Notes: a model not told the origin generated them from the letters alone. A DNA stretch of 64,000 nucleotides from Terrisporobacter petrolearius (GCF_032598785.1 NZ_CP102984.1), one strand, 5' to 3'. Numbered from the stretch's first letter, positions 51,348 through 61,446 are shown. A program made the numbers and translations.

Positions 51348-53063
51348 ATGAATAGAAGATTTACAAACTTAAAAATTGGGAAAAAAATGGTTTTGAGTTT
51401 TGGAATGTTATTAATAGCTTTCGCAATTATAGGCACATTATCTTTGAGGAATCTAAGAGTAATAGGGGGACATACAGTTGATTTATTTGAAGGACCATAT
51501 CAATTGACAAATGAAGCAATGGCAATTAGAAGAGGTATTACTTCTGTTGATCAAAATATAGCTTATGCATTGGTTGAAAAAGATATTTCAAACTTTGAAG
51601 CACCTATTAGTGAATTTTTTAATGGTTTATATGAAAGAATAGAGAAAATAAAAAGTAATCCTAAAGCAGATGTTGACTTAGCTAAAAAATTAGAAACTTC
51701 AGTTGGAAATTTTCAACAAGAATATGAAAAAATAAAGGGCGTTATAAATGATGGGAATACAAAAACAATAAATAAATTAATTGTTGATGAAAAGAGCGAT
51801 TATTTTTTAGCTTATATGGATGTGGCAGAAAATGCAGAAAATCTTTACAATAGTGAAATGGAAAAAGGAATTTTATTCAAAGAGAATGTTAATAAAAAGG
51901 TAAGAAAAGTTTGGACAATATGCGTAGTAATGTCTGTATGTACTATTATAGGTGCTATATTAATAGGTATATATATTACAAGAAAAATAAGACAGCCTAT
52001 TGAAGAATTAGAAATTGCAGCAAATAAAATGTCACTAGGTGATTTTGATATTGAGATAGACTATGAATCAGAAGATGAACTAGGAAGTTTATCTAATAGT
52101 ATGTTGAAAATGAGTAATGAAACAAAGGCTATAATTGATGATGTGGTTAATGTACTAAAAGAAATTGCATCAGGTAATTTTGATGTTGAACCTAAAATAG
52201 AATATATTGGCGTATTTAATAATATTGAAAAATCTTTAGCTCACATTACTAATGAATTAAGTGATACAATGTCACAAATAAATGTAGCATCAGACCAAGT
52301 TCAATCAGCATCAGATCAAGTTGCAAGTGGAGCACAAATGTTATCACAAGGTACTACAGAGCAGGCAGGATCAATAGAAGAGCTATCTGCGACTATAGCT
52401 GAGATATCAAATCAAGTAAAAGAAACAGCAAAAAATGCACAAGAAGCAAATGTATTGTATACAGATGCAGGTAGAGAAGTAAAAGATGGTAATGAAAAGA
52501 TGAAGAATATGATTGTTGCCATGGATGAAATATCATCTACATCAAATGAAATAGGAAGAATAATAAAAACAATTGATGATATAGCTTTCCAAACTAATAT
52601 ATTGGCATTAAATGCAGCGGTAGAAGCAGCTAGGGCAGGAGAAGCAGGTAAGGGATTTGCAGTAGTGGCAGATGAAGTTAGAAATCTAGCAGAAAAATCA
52701 GCACAAGCAGCTAAAAATACTTCAACACTAATAGAGAATTCTATAAATGCAGTTGAAAATGGTACTAGTATAGTTGATAATACATCCCAATCTTTACAAA
52801 GAATATTGGATAAAACTAATAAAGTAGTTTCTTTACTTGATAGAATAGCAAAAGGATCTGAAGAAGAATCAGATGCCATTAATCAAGTTACTTTAGGATT
52901 GGAACAAATTTCAGCAGTAGTTCAAACAAACTCAGCAACAAGTGAGGAAAGTGCGGCTGCAAGTGAAGAACTAAGTGGACAAGCTCAAATATTAAAATCT
53001 TTAATAGATGATTTTAATTTAAAAAACAAAAACGATGATACAGTTTTAGATTTTAATATTTAA
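51348..53063 (+). CDS. Methyl-accepting chemotaxis protein 1
   Basis: A 571-residue transmembrane chemoreceptor: TM1 about 13-33, periplasmic helical ligand domain (four-helix-bundle type) about 34-186, TM2 about 187-211, HAMP about 212-265 and a cytoplasmic signalling domain whose tip reads KTIDDIAFQTNILALNAAVEAARAGEAGKGFAVVADEVRNLAEKS. There is no C-terminal CheR-tethering pentapeptide. The ligand is unknown. Its signalling domain is nearly identical to that of the next gene. Confidence 0.95.
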   Translation: MNRRFTNLKIGKKMVLSFGMLLIAFAIIGTLSLRNLRVIGGHTVDLFEGPYQLTNEAMAIRRGITSVDQNIAYALVEKDISNFEAPISEFFNGLYERIEKIKSNPKADVDLAKKLETSVGNFQQEYEKIKGVINDGNTKTINKLIVDEKSDYFLAYMDVAENAENLYNSEMEKGILFKENVNKKVRKVWTICVVMSVCTIIGAILIGIYITRKIRQPIEELEIAANKMSLGDFDIEIDYESEDELGSLSNSMLKMSNETKAIIDDVVNVLKEIASGNFDVEPKIEYIGVFNNIEKSLAHITNELSDTMSQINVASDQVQSASDQVASGAQMLSQGTTEQAGSIEELSATIAEISNQVKETAKNAQEANVLYTDAGREVKDGNEKMKNMIVAMDEISSTSNEIGRIIKTIDDIAFQTNILALNAAVEAARAGEAGKGFAVVADEVRNLAEKSAQAAKNTSTLIENSINAVENGTSIVDNTSQSLQRILDKTNKVVSLLDRIAKGSEEESDAINQVTLGLEQISAVVQTNSATSEESAAASEELSGQAQILKSLIDDFNLKNKNDDTVLDFNI

Positions 53064-53105
53064 ATATTATAACTAATTAGAATCTTAAATACATTTATTT
53101 ATAAT

Positions 53106-53146
53106 AAAAAAGCTGGTTTCTTAATTAATGGAGAAATCAGCTTTTT
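53106..53146 (+). terminator. Terminator after chemoreceptor 1
   Basis: AAAAAGCTGGTTTCT and AGAAATCAGCTTTTT form a nearly perfect stem (one mismatch or G-T pair) with a 10-base loop. Confidence 0.85.
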
Positions 53147-53202
53147 GCGTTGACTTAACAGCCAACAATAAAATTTTTATATATAGTTGTTTATTATTTT
53201 AA

Positions 53203-53230
53203 TAAAGTAAATTATGATTTTTCCGTATAT
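53203..53230 (+). promoter_or_regulatory. Sigma-D promoter of chemoreceptor 2
   Basis: TAAA, 16 bases, CCGTATAT, about 50 bases before the start codon. Confidence 0.68.
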
Positions 53231-53278
53231 TATAAAAGGTTTACAATTGTAGAGGAAAAAGTTATGGAGGAATAAATT

Positions 53279-55051
53279 ATGAAACAATTTAGTTTAAAAG
53301 AATTTGATTTTAAAGAGATGAAAATTGGGAAAAGATTGGGAATGGCATTTGCTATTGTACTTATAATGTCGACTTTAGCGTGTCTTTATACTTTAAACAA
53401 TTTAAAGAAAGCTGGAGAAATGTCACATAATATTTATGCAGGTCCCTATCAACTCACAAATCAATCTATGGGAATACGTAGAGATTTAGTATCAATATCA
53501 AGACAAATTAATGAGGCGTTTGCGAATAAGGAACATGAAGAGCCAAGAAAAATAATTTTAAATGATTTTGAAAGCATAAGTGAACGAATAGAAATAATTA
53601 ATAATACACCTACAACAAATAGTGTGATAAAAGAAGATGTAAAAAAATTAGAAAAAGAAATAAGCTTAGTTAAAGAAGAATATGAAAAAATTTATAAAGC
53701 CACACAAAAAGAAAATTTTAGTGGGTTATTAGCTGATATTGATTCTAGTAGATATTCAACTTTATTTAACAGTTGTACTCAAAGTTCTGTTAATATTTAT
53801 GATGAAGCTGAAAAGATAGCTAAAGAATACGATAGTATGGTGTCAAGTAGTATAAAAAAAGCAGCAATAATAGCACTGGTACTTTTATTAATAGCAGTTG
53901 GTATTGGTATAGTAGTATGTATAAAAATTACAAAGAGAATTAAAGAACCAATTGAAGAAATAGAAATAGCTGCAAACAAAATGGCTGAAGGTGATTTTAA
54001 TATAGATATAACTTATGAATCACAAGATGAATTGGGAGTATTATCTGAAAGTATGCGTAAGATGAGTAAGGAAATAAACGTAGTTGTTGAAGATGCTGTT
54101 GACATATTAAATGAAGTTTCCACAGGTAACTTTAATATAGAACCTAAGGTAAAATATGTTGGAGTATTTAGCCATATTGAAAATTCTTTAAATAAAATTA
54201 CAAATGAGCTAAGTGATACAATGTCACAAATATTTGCAGCATCACAAGAGGTTGAGACAGCATCAGAACAAGTGGCAAGTGGAGCACAAATGTTATCACA
54301 AGGGACAACGGAGCAAGCTGGTGCCATAGAAGAATTATCAGCTACAATAGTTGAAATATCTAATAAAATTAAAAATACAGCAAAAAATGCAGGGGATGCT
54401 AACGAGCTTTCTATAAGTGCAGGACAAGAAGTGGAAGAAGGAAATGGTAAAATGAAGGAAATGGTAAATGCTATGGAAAAAATATCCTTTACATCTAATG
54501 AAATAGGAAGAATAATAAAAACAATAGATGATATAGCATTCCAAACAAATATATTAGCATTAAATGCAGCGGTTGAAGCAGCAAGAGCAGGTGAAGCTGG
54601 TAAAGGATTTGCAGTGGTAGCAGATGAGGTTAGAAATCTGGCAGCAAAATCAGCAGAAGCAGCAAAAAATACAGCAACATTAATAGAAAATTCTATAAAG
54701 GCAGTGGATAATGGAAGTTTAATAGTTGATAATACAGCAGAGTCACTACAAAGAATAATAGATAAAATTTATCAAGTTATTGTTTTAATAGATGATATCG
54801 CAAAAGCATCAGATGAAGAAGCAAATGCAATTACTCAAGTAACTTTAGGAGTAGAACAAATTTCACAAGTAGTTCAAACAAACTCAGCAACAAGTGAGGA
54901 AAGTGCAGCCGCAAGTGAAGAATTAAGTGGACAGGCTCAATTATTAAAATCACATATTGATAGATTTAATTTAAAAGAAGATTCTAATTTTCAGGATACT
55001 ATAAATTTCCAAGACGATTTAAATATAAATAACAACTCACTAAATTTCTAA
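53279..55051 (+). CDS. Methyl-accepting chemotaxis protein 2
   Basis: A 590-residue paralogue of the previous receptor: TM1 about 17-38, a helical sensor domain about 39-192 of clearly different sequence except the shared Y-QLTNQ/E-MGIRR segment near its start, TM2 about 194-218, HAMP, and a signalling domain with the same tip (KTIDDIAFQTNILALNAAVEAARAGEAGKGFAVVADEVRNLAAKS). Probably a duplication with divergence of the sensor half. The ligand is unknown. Confidence 0.95.
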   Translation: MKQFSLKEFDFKEMKIGKRLGMAFAIVLIMSTLACLYTLNNLKKAGEMSHNIYAGPYQLTNQSMGIRRDLVSISRQINEAFANKEHEEPRKIILNDFESISERIEIINNTPTTNSVIKEDVKKLEKEISLVKEEYEKIYKATQKENFSGLLADIDSSRYSTLFNSCTQSSVNIYDEAEKIAKEYDSMVSSSIKKAAIIALVLLLIAVGIGIVVCIKITKRIKEPIEEIEIAANKMAEGDFNIDITYESQDELGVLSESMRKMSKEINVVVEDAVDILNEVSTGNFNIEPKVKYVGVFSHIENSLNKITNELSDTMSQIFAASQEVETASEQVASGAQMLSQGTTEQAGAIEELSATIVEISNKIKNTAKNAGDANELSISAGQEVEEGNGKMKEMVNAMEKISFTSNEIGRIIKTIDDIAFQTNILALNAAVEAARAGEAGKGFAVVADEVRNLAAKSAEAAKNTATLIENSIKAVDNGSLIVDNTAESLQRIIDKIYQVIVLIDDIAKASDEEANAITQVTLGVEQISQVVQTNSATSEESAAASEELSGQAQLLKSHIDRFNLKEDSNFQDTINFQDDLNINNNSLNF

Positions 55052-55129
55052 AAATATTTTAGATATTAATATAAAAATTAGAAAACTAAAATTGATTTAA
55101 ATACTGATAAAGTAATTTATTTATAAAAC

Positions 55130-55157
55130 TAAAGAATAAAATTGTTTATCCGTATAG
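55130..55157 (+). promoter_or_regulatory. Sigma-D promoter of the che operon
   Basis: TAAA, 16 bases, CCGTATAG, about 110 bases upstream of cheA. No competing sigma-A promoter was found in the same gap. Confidence 0.65.
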
Positions 55158-55267
55158 TATATAAATGAATTATGAGAAAAGATTATATTTAATTTGATTT
55201 AATAGTTGTATTAAATAACAATGAAAAAATTAAACCTATTAAATTTTTATTATAAAAGGAGACAGAT

Positions 55268-57424
55268 ATGAGTGGAATAGATTCTATGAATGAATTTTAT
55301 GTGCAAGAAAATATGCAGCTATTAGAGCAATTAGAAGAAATTTTACTTGTAGATCATTCAGATACTGGAGGATTGGCGAAGGAAGAAATAGAAGAAATTT
55401 TTAGGGCTATGCATACGATAAAAGGTTCTTCTGCCATGATGGGATATGATAGTTTAACAACTCTAACACATTGTATAGAAGATGTATTTGATGAAATACG
55501 TAAAGGACTTGAGGTTTCTGCTGAAAAATGGGAACAAATAATAGATGTTGTATTACTAATTATTGATTTTCTTAAAGAAGAAATTTCTAATATTCAGCAG
55601 GGGTTGCTTCCAGAATCGAGTATAGATGAGCTACACGATAAAGTTTTAAACTTATTGAAAGATAATGAAAAAGACAGTGATGAAAGTACATTAGATATGG
55701 ACTTTAATTTAGTTGAAGAAGATATAAATCATCAAACTAAAGAGGATAATGATGAAAGTGAACTAATAGGCAGTGAAAAAAAATATTGCATAAAAGTGTT
55801 ATTTGAAAATGGGTGTGGAATGGAAGGTATAAGGGCACTTGGTGTAACAACATCAATAGAAGACTTATGTACTATAAATGAAACTATACCTGCAGATTTA
55901 ATGGGAGATTGTGATGAAGAAATAATTAAAGATGGATTTACAATGTATGTAAAAACTGAAAATGATAAATCTGCCTTAGAAAAATGTCTTCAAGAAACAA
56001 TGTTTTTAAAGACTTTACAAATTACTGAAGTTTCTAAATCTGCAAATAAAGTAGAAGAAATTGAAGAAGTTGATGAAGTTAATTTAAAGCCTGATGAAGA
56101 AGTAGAAATTGCTACTGATACTAAAGAGAAAGAAGTAGAAATTGTAGAAAAAAGTACTGAAATAAATAAAATTAATGAAGATTTAAAGAGCAATAAAGAT
56201 AATACTAAAGAAGTTGAAAGTAATAAAAAAGATAAAGTAAGTCATACAAAAAAAGAAAATAAAAATAGCTATTTAACAGTTAATATAGACAAGATAGATA
56301 GTCTTATGAATTTAGTAGGAGAAATAGTAACAACTGAATCTATGGTTGAAAAACAATCTCAATTAGAAAATTTTGATCCAGATAATTTTGAAAAACAAGC
56401 AAGAAGACTACATCAGTTAACTAATGAATTACAAGATGTTGTCATGTCTATTCGTATGGTACCTATATCATCAACTTTTACTAAAATGCAAAGAGTAGTA
56501 AGAGATATGAGTAAGAAAACTGGTAAAAAGGTTGATTTGGTTTTAATAGGAGAACAAACAGAAGTAGACAAAAATATATTAGAAAATATATCAGATCCTT
56601 TAATGCATATGGTAAGAAATAGTATGGATCACGGTATTGAAACTCCAGAGGAAAGAAAAAACACAACAAAACCAGAAAAAGCAACTGTAACATTAGAAGC
56701 AAAAAATACTGGTGGAGATATTCTAATAATAATAAAAGATGATGGAAGAGGATTAAATAAAGAAACAATTGTTAATAAAGCAATTGAAAAAGGAGTAACT
56801 AGCAAGAGTATTAATGAAATTAGTGATAAAGAAGCATACAATTTCATATTAGCACCAGGATTTTCTACAAAAGAAGCTGTAACTGAGTATTCAGGTAGAG
56901 GGGTAGGTATGGATGTTGTCTATACAAATATTCGTAAGTTAAGAGGTTCTATTAGTATAGATAGTGAGTATGGAAAAGGAACTACATTTACAATACGTAT
57001 TCCGCTGACATTAGCCATAGTAGATGGTATGAAAATTAAAAATGATGATGAAACATATATTATTCCTTCACTTAACATAAAAGAAGTATTTAGGTATGGA
57101 GCTTATGATATTGTTGAAAACCCAAATGGAGAAGAACATAGTATCATAAGGGGAAATTGTTATAAAATTTGTAGATTATCAAAAATTTTAGGGTTAAGTG
57201 ATATAAAAAAAGAAGATGGAATTATGATTTTAGTAGAATCTGAGATGGGTAATATCTGCTTAATTGTAGATAGTATTTTAGGACAGCAACAAGTTGTAAT
57301 CAAACCAATACCTACAATACTAACTCAATTTACAGGAGTACAATCCTATTTGGCAGGATGTTCTATTTTAGAAGATGGCTCTATTAGTCTTATACTAGAT
57401 GTTAATGCTATGATACATAGATAG
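55268..57424 (+). CDS. cheA: CheA chemotaxis histidine kinase
   Basis: A 718-residue CheA. The P1 Hpt domain carries the phosphorylated His49 (AMHTIKGSSAMMGY). P2 (about 175-255) is a CheY/CheB-binding domain, followed by a charged Glu/Lys linker. P3 is the dimerisation helix pair (DKIDSLMNLVGEIVTTESMV). P4 is the HATPase (HMVRNSMDHGIETPEER, DDGRGLN, FILAPGFSTKE). P5 is the CheW-like domain to the end. It phosphorylates CheY and CheB under receptor control. Confidence 0.97.
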   Translation: MSGIDSMNEFYVQENMQLLEQLEEILLVDHSDTGGLAKEEIEEIFRAMHTIKGSSAMMGYDSLTTLTHCIEDVFDEIRKGLEVSAEKWEQIIDVVLLIIDFLKEEISNIQQGLLPESSIDELHDKVLNLLKDNEKDSDESTLDMDFNLVEEDINHQTKEDNDESELIGSEKKYCIKVLFENGCGMEGIRALGVTTSIEDLCTINETIPADLMGDCDEEIIKDGFTMYVKTENDKSALEKCLQETMFLKTLQITEVSKSANKVEEIEEVDEVNLKPDEEVEIATDTKEKEVEIVEKSTEINKINEDLKSNKDNTKEVESNKKDKVSHTKKENKNSYLTVNIDKIDSLMNLVGEIVTTESMVEKQSQLENFDPDNFEKQARRLHQLTNELQDVVMSIRMVPISSTFTKMQRVVRDMSKKTGKKVDLVLIGEQTEVDKNILENISDPLMHMVRNSMDHGIETPEERKNTTKPEKATVTLEAKNTGGDILIIIKDDGRGLNKETIVNKAIEKGVTSKSINEISDKEAYNFILAPGFSTKEAVTEYSGRGVGMDVVYTNIRKLRGSISIDSEYGKGTTFTIRIPLTLAIVDGMKIKNDDETYIIPSLNIKEVFRYGAYDIVENPNGEEHSIIRGNCYKICRLSKILGLSDIKKEDGIMILVESEMGNICLIVDSILGQQQVVIKPIPTILTQFTGVQSYLAGCSILEDGSISLILDVNAMIHR

Positions 57425-57454
57425 GATATACTAATACAAAAGGAGAAAGAGGAA

Positions 57455-58510
57455 ATGGATAAAAAAATAAAAGTATTAGTAATTGATGATTCGATTATAT
57501 TTAGACGTGTTATATCTAAGTATCTTCAAGAAGATCCAGAGCTAGAAGTAGTAGAAACAGCTAAGGATTCTTATGATGCAAGGGATAAAGTATTACAATA
57601 TAGACCAGATGTATTAACATTAGATATAGAGATGCCAGGTATTAATGGAATTGAATTTTTAAAGATTTTAATGAGTCAATGCCCAATACCTACAATTGTT
57701 ATAAGTGGCGCTAATGATAAATGTTTTGAGGCTTTATCGGCTGGTGCAGTAGGCTTTGTAGATAAGCCAACATCAAGTACTATGAACGAATTTGCAATAG
57801 ATTTAGCTACTAAAATAAAGGAAGCATCAGTAGCTAAATTAGATATAAAAAGTAATATTACAAAGGTTATTAAACCAGTAGAGCAAAAAATAAACTCTGA
57901 AAAAACAACTAGGGTAACAAACAATAGTAATCAAATAATTGCCATAGGAGCATCTATGGGAGGGGTAGAGGCAATAGGAAAAGTATTAAAAGAGCTGCCT
58001 CTAGGTCTACCTGGAATTGTTATTACACAACATATGCCTCCAGTCTTTACAAAAAGATATGCAGAACGTTTGAACAGAGAGTGCATAATTAATGTAAAAG
58101 AGGCAGAAAATGGAGAAATTATATTGCCTGGGAATGCATATATTGCTCCTGGTGGTTTGCAAATGGGTATTATAAAGAAAAATAATGAGTTTTTAATTCA
58201 AGTTAAGGAAGGCGATAAAGTTAGCGGTCATTGTCCATCAGTGGATTATTTATTTGAATCTGTGGCAAATGAGGCTAAAGAAAAAGCCGTAGCAGCAATT
58301 TTAACAGGAATGGGATCTGATGGAGCAAGGGGATTATTAGAAATAAAAAAAGCTGGTGGATATACTATTGGTCAAAATAAACAATCATGCACTGTTTACG
58401 GTATGCCAATGGTAGCAAAGAATATGGGTGCGGTTATAAAGGAAACATCTTTAGATATGATTCCAAACGCAATACTAAATCAACTCAAAAGAAATGAAAT
58501 GAGAAAATAA
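57455..58510 (+). CDS. cheB: CheB receptor methylesterase/deamidase
   Basis: A 351-residue CheB: receiver domain with phosphoacceptor Asp57 (TLDIEMPGINGIEFL), a linker near 125-155, and the C-terminal esterase with catalytic Ser167 (GASMGGVEAI), His193 (TQHMPP) and Asp289 (GMGSDGARG). It removes methyl groups from the receptors for adaptation. It lies 30 bases after cheA. Confidence 0.97.
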   Translation: MDKKIKVLVIDDSIIFRRVISKYLQEDPELEVVETAKDSYDARDKVLQYRPDVLTLDIEMPGINGIEFLKILMSQCPIPTIVISGANDKCFEALSAGAVGFVDKPTSSTMNEFAIDLATKIKEASVAKLDIKSNITKVIKPVEQKINSEKTTRVTNNSNQIIAIGASMGGVEAIGKVLKELPLGLPGIVITQHMPPVFTKRYAERLNRECIINVKEAENGEIILPGNAYIAPGGLQMGIIKKNNEFLIQVKEGDKVSGHCPSVDYLFESVANEAKEKAVAAILTGMGSDGARGLLEIKKAGGYTIGQNKQSCTVYGMPMVAKNMGAVIKETSLDMIPNAILNQLKRNEMRK

Positions 58511-58539
58511 TCTAGAGATTAGATAGAAAGAGGGTATAT

Positions 58540-59154
58540 ATGACAATTACTTGTGATAAATTAAATATATTTCGTGAAATTAGTAATATAGGATCTGGTA
58601 ATGCATCAACATCATTAGCAACAATGTTAAATGAACTAGTAGATATTGGAATACCAAATAGTGATATGATTGAACTTGATGATATTACAAAGAGTTACGA
58701 CTCTCCAGAAGAATTGGTAGTAGGAACAGTTTTACAACTTTCAGGAGATATGGAAGGTTTCATCATGGTTATCATGAAAATAGATTCTGCTTTTAATTTA
58801 CTTTCAAAATTATCAGGAAAAGAAATTAAATATAATAAAGATGATTACGAAGAAATGTGTAAAGAATTAAGCGCCATGGGAGAAATATGTAATATATTAT
58901 GTGGAACATACTTAACAGCCATATCAGATATGACAAATTTAACTATAACTCCATCTATACCTCATTTTAGTATAGATATGGTAAGAGCAGTAATGAATTT
59001 ACCAATTTCATTATATGGGTTAGATTTTAGTTCAATACTTTGTATTGAAACAGACTTCTTTACTCAAGACAATGATATAGAAGGAAAGTATTATTTTATT
59101 CCTAATGTATCATCATGTACGAAGTTGTTGTCATCTTTAGGCTTTGCTGTGTAG
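58540..59154 (+). CDS. cheC: CheC CheY-phosphatase
   Basis: A 204-residue CheC with both active-site helices intact: REISNIGSGNASTSLATML (first E-x2-N) and ELSAMGEICNILCGTYL (second E-x2-N), each followed by a downstream Pro. CheC dephosphorylates CheY-P and is stimulated by CheD. As FliY is absent, it is the only CheY phosphatase candidate seen here. Confidence 0.93.
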   Translation: MTITCDKLNIFREISNIGSGNASTSLATMLNELVDIGIPNSDMIELDDITKSYDSPEELVVGTVLQLSGDMEGFIMVIMKIDSAFNLLSKLSGKEIKYNKDDYEEMCKELSAMGEICNILCGTYLTAISDMTNLTITPSIPHFSIDMVRAVMNLPISLYGLDFSSILCIETDFFTQDNDIEGKYYFIPNVSSCTKLLSSLGFAV

Positions 59155-59163
59155 GATTATATA

Positions 59164-59643
59164 ATGGAAATGGTAGGTATAGCAGAGTATAAGATTGTAA
59201 AAGAACCACAAAAAATTATGACTATAGGACTAGGATCATGTTGTGGTGTAGTCCTTTATGATGAGATAAATAAAATTGCAGGATTAGTGCATATTTTACT
59301 TTCTAACTCTCAAAACGAAAAAATGCTAGTAAATAAATCGAAGTATGCTGATACAGGGATAGTCGCATTATATGAAGATATGAAAAAACTAGGAGCAAAT
59401 TCTAGATTTATAAGGGCAAAGCTAGCTGGTGGTGCACATATGTTTAACTTTAATAATTCATCAAGTAGTGTATTTACTATTGGTGAAAAGAATGTAAAAT
59501 CATGCAAAGAGACTTTAGCCAAACTAAATATTCCAATTATATCAGAAGATACATTGGGTACTTGTGGAAGAACAATTGTATTTGACACAAGAACAAATAA
59601 ATTGCATGTAAAAAGTGTGGGTAAAGGTGAAAAGTTAATTTAA
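59164..59643 (+). CDS. cheD: CheD receptor glutamine deamidase
   Basis: A 159-residue CheD with its catalytic triad visible: Cys26 (GLGSCCGVVLYD; Cys27 next to it), His43 (GLVHILL) and Thr64 (YADTGI), then AKLAGGAHMF. It deamidates receptor glutamines and binds CheC. It follows cheC by nine bases, fitting the paired function. Confidence 0.95.
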   Translation: MEMVGIAEYKIVKEPQKIMTIGLGSCCGVVLYDEINKIAGLVHILLSNSQNEKMLVNKSKYADTGIVALYEDMKKLGANSRFIRAKLAGGAHMFNFNNSSSSVFTIGEKNVKSCKETLAKLNIPIISEDTLGTCGRTIVFDTRTNKLHVKSVGKGEKLI

Positions 59644-59664
59644 TTAATAAGGGGGACAGTATCT

Positions 59665-60147
59665 ATGTATGCAAATGATGTAGAATCAGAAAATAGAATA
59701 GATGATTTGTATATGGTTTTCGTCGTGAATAATCAAAAGTACGCACTATCATCCAAATACATTATAGAAATTATAGAAATGTTACCAATAACAAAGGTAC
59801 CATTCCTTCCAAAATACATGAAAGGTATTATAAATTTAAGAAGCACGATTATTCCGGTCATGGATGCTAGAATGAGATTTGATATAGAACCTATAAGTTA
59901 TGATGAAAGAACTTGTATTATTATAATTGAAAATAATAATAACAAAATAGGTTTAATAGTAGATACGGTAAATGAAGTAATTCATATTTCGCCAGAAAAA
60001 AATATGAATATGGACTCTAATCAAGATGAAGGAAAGAGTAACTTTATAAAATCTGTTAGTGAAATAAATAATGATGTACAATTAATACTAGATTGTGATT
60101 CATTAATGAAGATAGTCGAGGAAAATAATTATGCAGTTGAAAGATAG
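59665..60147 (+). CDS. cheW: CheW coupling protein
   Basis: A 160-residue CheW: YMVFVVNNQKYALSSKYIIEIIEMLPITKVPFLPKYMKGIINLRSTIIPVMDARMRF, NKIGLIVDTVNEVIHI. It bridges receptors and CheA. Its end overlaps cheR by 17 bases. Confidence 0.96.
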   Translation: MYANDVESENRIDDLYMVFVVNNQKYALSSKYIIEIIEMLPITKVPFLPKYMKGIINLRSTIIPVMDARMRFDIEPISYDERTCIIIIENNNNKIGLIVDTVNEVIHISPEKNMNMDSNQDEGKSNFIKSVSEINNDVQLILDCDSLMKIVEENNYAVER

Positions 60148-60943
60148 AGATTTTGCAAGGCTGAGAGATTTCATGTATAATAATTATGGAATTAATCTTG
60201 AAAATAAAAGGACACTAATAGAAACAAGACTACTAATGATGGTTAAACGATTAGGATTTTCTGATTACAACAGTTATATAGATAATTTGATGCAAGATAA
60301 AACAGGTGAACAGGTATCCATATTGGTAGAAAAATTAACTACGAATTATACATATTTTATGCGTGAAGAAATGCATTTTGATTTTTTAAAAGAAAATGTA
60401 TTAATTCCAAGTTTAAAAAGACCACCACTTGGAGGGTTAAAAGTTTGGTCAGCAGCCTCATCAACAGGTGAAGAAGCTTATTGTATTGCCATGCTAGCGT
60501 CAAGTGTTTTAGGCATTAACTCAAGTCAAAGAATAGCTATAACAGCATCTGATATATCAAATAAAGTACTAAAACAAGCTAAAGATGGAATTTACTCTAA
60601 TGATAAAATAGAAAAATTGCCATCAGCATGGGTACAAAATTATTTTAAAAAAATAGATGAAAAAAACTATGAGGTAAATCCAAATATAAAAAAGTTAGTA
60701 GAATTTAAATATTTTAATTTGAATAATAACTTAGGTTGGAGTAAGTCAAAATACGACGTTATTTTCTGTAGGAATGTAATGATTTATTTTGATAATATTA
60801 CAAATCAAAAATTAATTAATAGATTATATGACTCTCTAAAACCAGGCGGATACTTGATAATTGGAATGTCCGAAAGCTTATCTAATTTAAAGACTGATTT
60901 AAAAAGAGTAAAACCATCAGTATATAAAAAAAATAAAGTATAG
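60131..60943 (+). CDS. cheR: CheR receptor methyltransferase
   Basis: A 270-residue CheR: helical N-domain (DFARLRDFMYNNYGINLENKRTLIETRLLMMVKRLGF), TNYTYFMREEMHFDFL, SAM motif VWSAASSTGEEAYCIAML, YDVIFCRNVMIYFD and LKPGGYLIIGMSESL. It methylates receptor glutamates. Confidence 0.97.
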   Translation: MQLKDRDFARLRDFMYNNYGINLENKRTLIETRLLMMVKRLGFSDYNSYIDNLMQDKTGEQVSILVEKLTTNYTYFMREEMHFDFLKENVLIPSLKRPPLGGLKVWSAASSTGEEAYCIAMLASSVLGINSSQRIAITASDISNKVLKQAKDGIYSNDKIEKLPSAWVQNYFKKIDEKNYEVNPNIKKLVEFKYFNLNNNLGWSKSKYDVIFCRNVMIYFDNITNQKLINRLYDSLKPGGYLIIGMSESLSNLKTDLKRVKPSVYKKNKV

Positions 60944-61019
60944 TTTTTGAATCCTAAAAGAATTAAAATATAAGTATGAGTAAGTTAATAAAATGTATTT
61001 GAAACAATGGAGGAAAGTT

Positions 61020-61373
61020 ATGAAAAGAGTATTAATAGTTGATGATGCAGCCTTTATGCGTATGACAATAAAAAATATGCTTTCAAATTATGAGTATGAA
61101 ATAGTAGGAGAAGCAGAAAATGGTTTAGAAGCTGTTGAAAAATACAAAGAATTAAGCCCAGACATAGTTACAATGGATATAACTATGCCTGAACTTGATG
61201 GAATACAAGCTTTGAGAATGATAAAGAAATTAAACCCAGGAGCATCAGTTGTTATGGTATCAGCTTTAGGACAAGAAGCAAAAATGAAAGAGGCCATTAT
61301 ATATGGAGCTAAAGGATTTATAGTAAAACCTTTTAAAGAAGAAATACTTTTAGGTGCACTATCAAAGTTATAA
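61020..61373 (+). CDS. cheY: CheY response regulator
   Basis: A 117-residue single receiver domain: acidic pocket Asp8-Asp9 (VLIVDDAAFMRM), phosphoacceptor Asp53 (VTMDITMPELDG), Ser/Ala and Lys switch residues (VVMVSALGQ, FIVKPFKEE). A longer frame from 60993 exists, but GGAGG sits just before the ATG at 61020 and the longer form adds non-family residues. It signals the switch; FliM in this window lacks its usual docking peptide. Confidence 0.96.
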   Translation: MKRVLIVDDAAFMRMTIKNMLSNYEYEIVGEAENGLEAVEKYKELSPDIVTMDITMPELDGIQALRMIKKLNPGASVVMVSALGQEAKMKEAIIYGAKGFIVKPFKEEILLGALSKL

Positions 61374-61400
61374 AAAATTATATAAAATAATGTAAAATAC

Positions 61401-61446
61401 ATACTATAGGTTGATTTATGAAAATAAGTTGATCTATAGTATTTTT
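61401..61446 (+). terminator. Terminator of the che operon
   Basis: ATACTATAG and CTATAGTAT form a 9-bp stem, extended inward by imperfect TTGAT/GTTGAT pairing, with TTTTTAAAA following. Confidence 0.75.
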
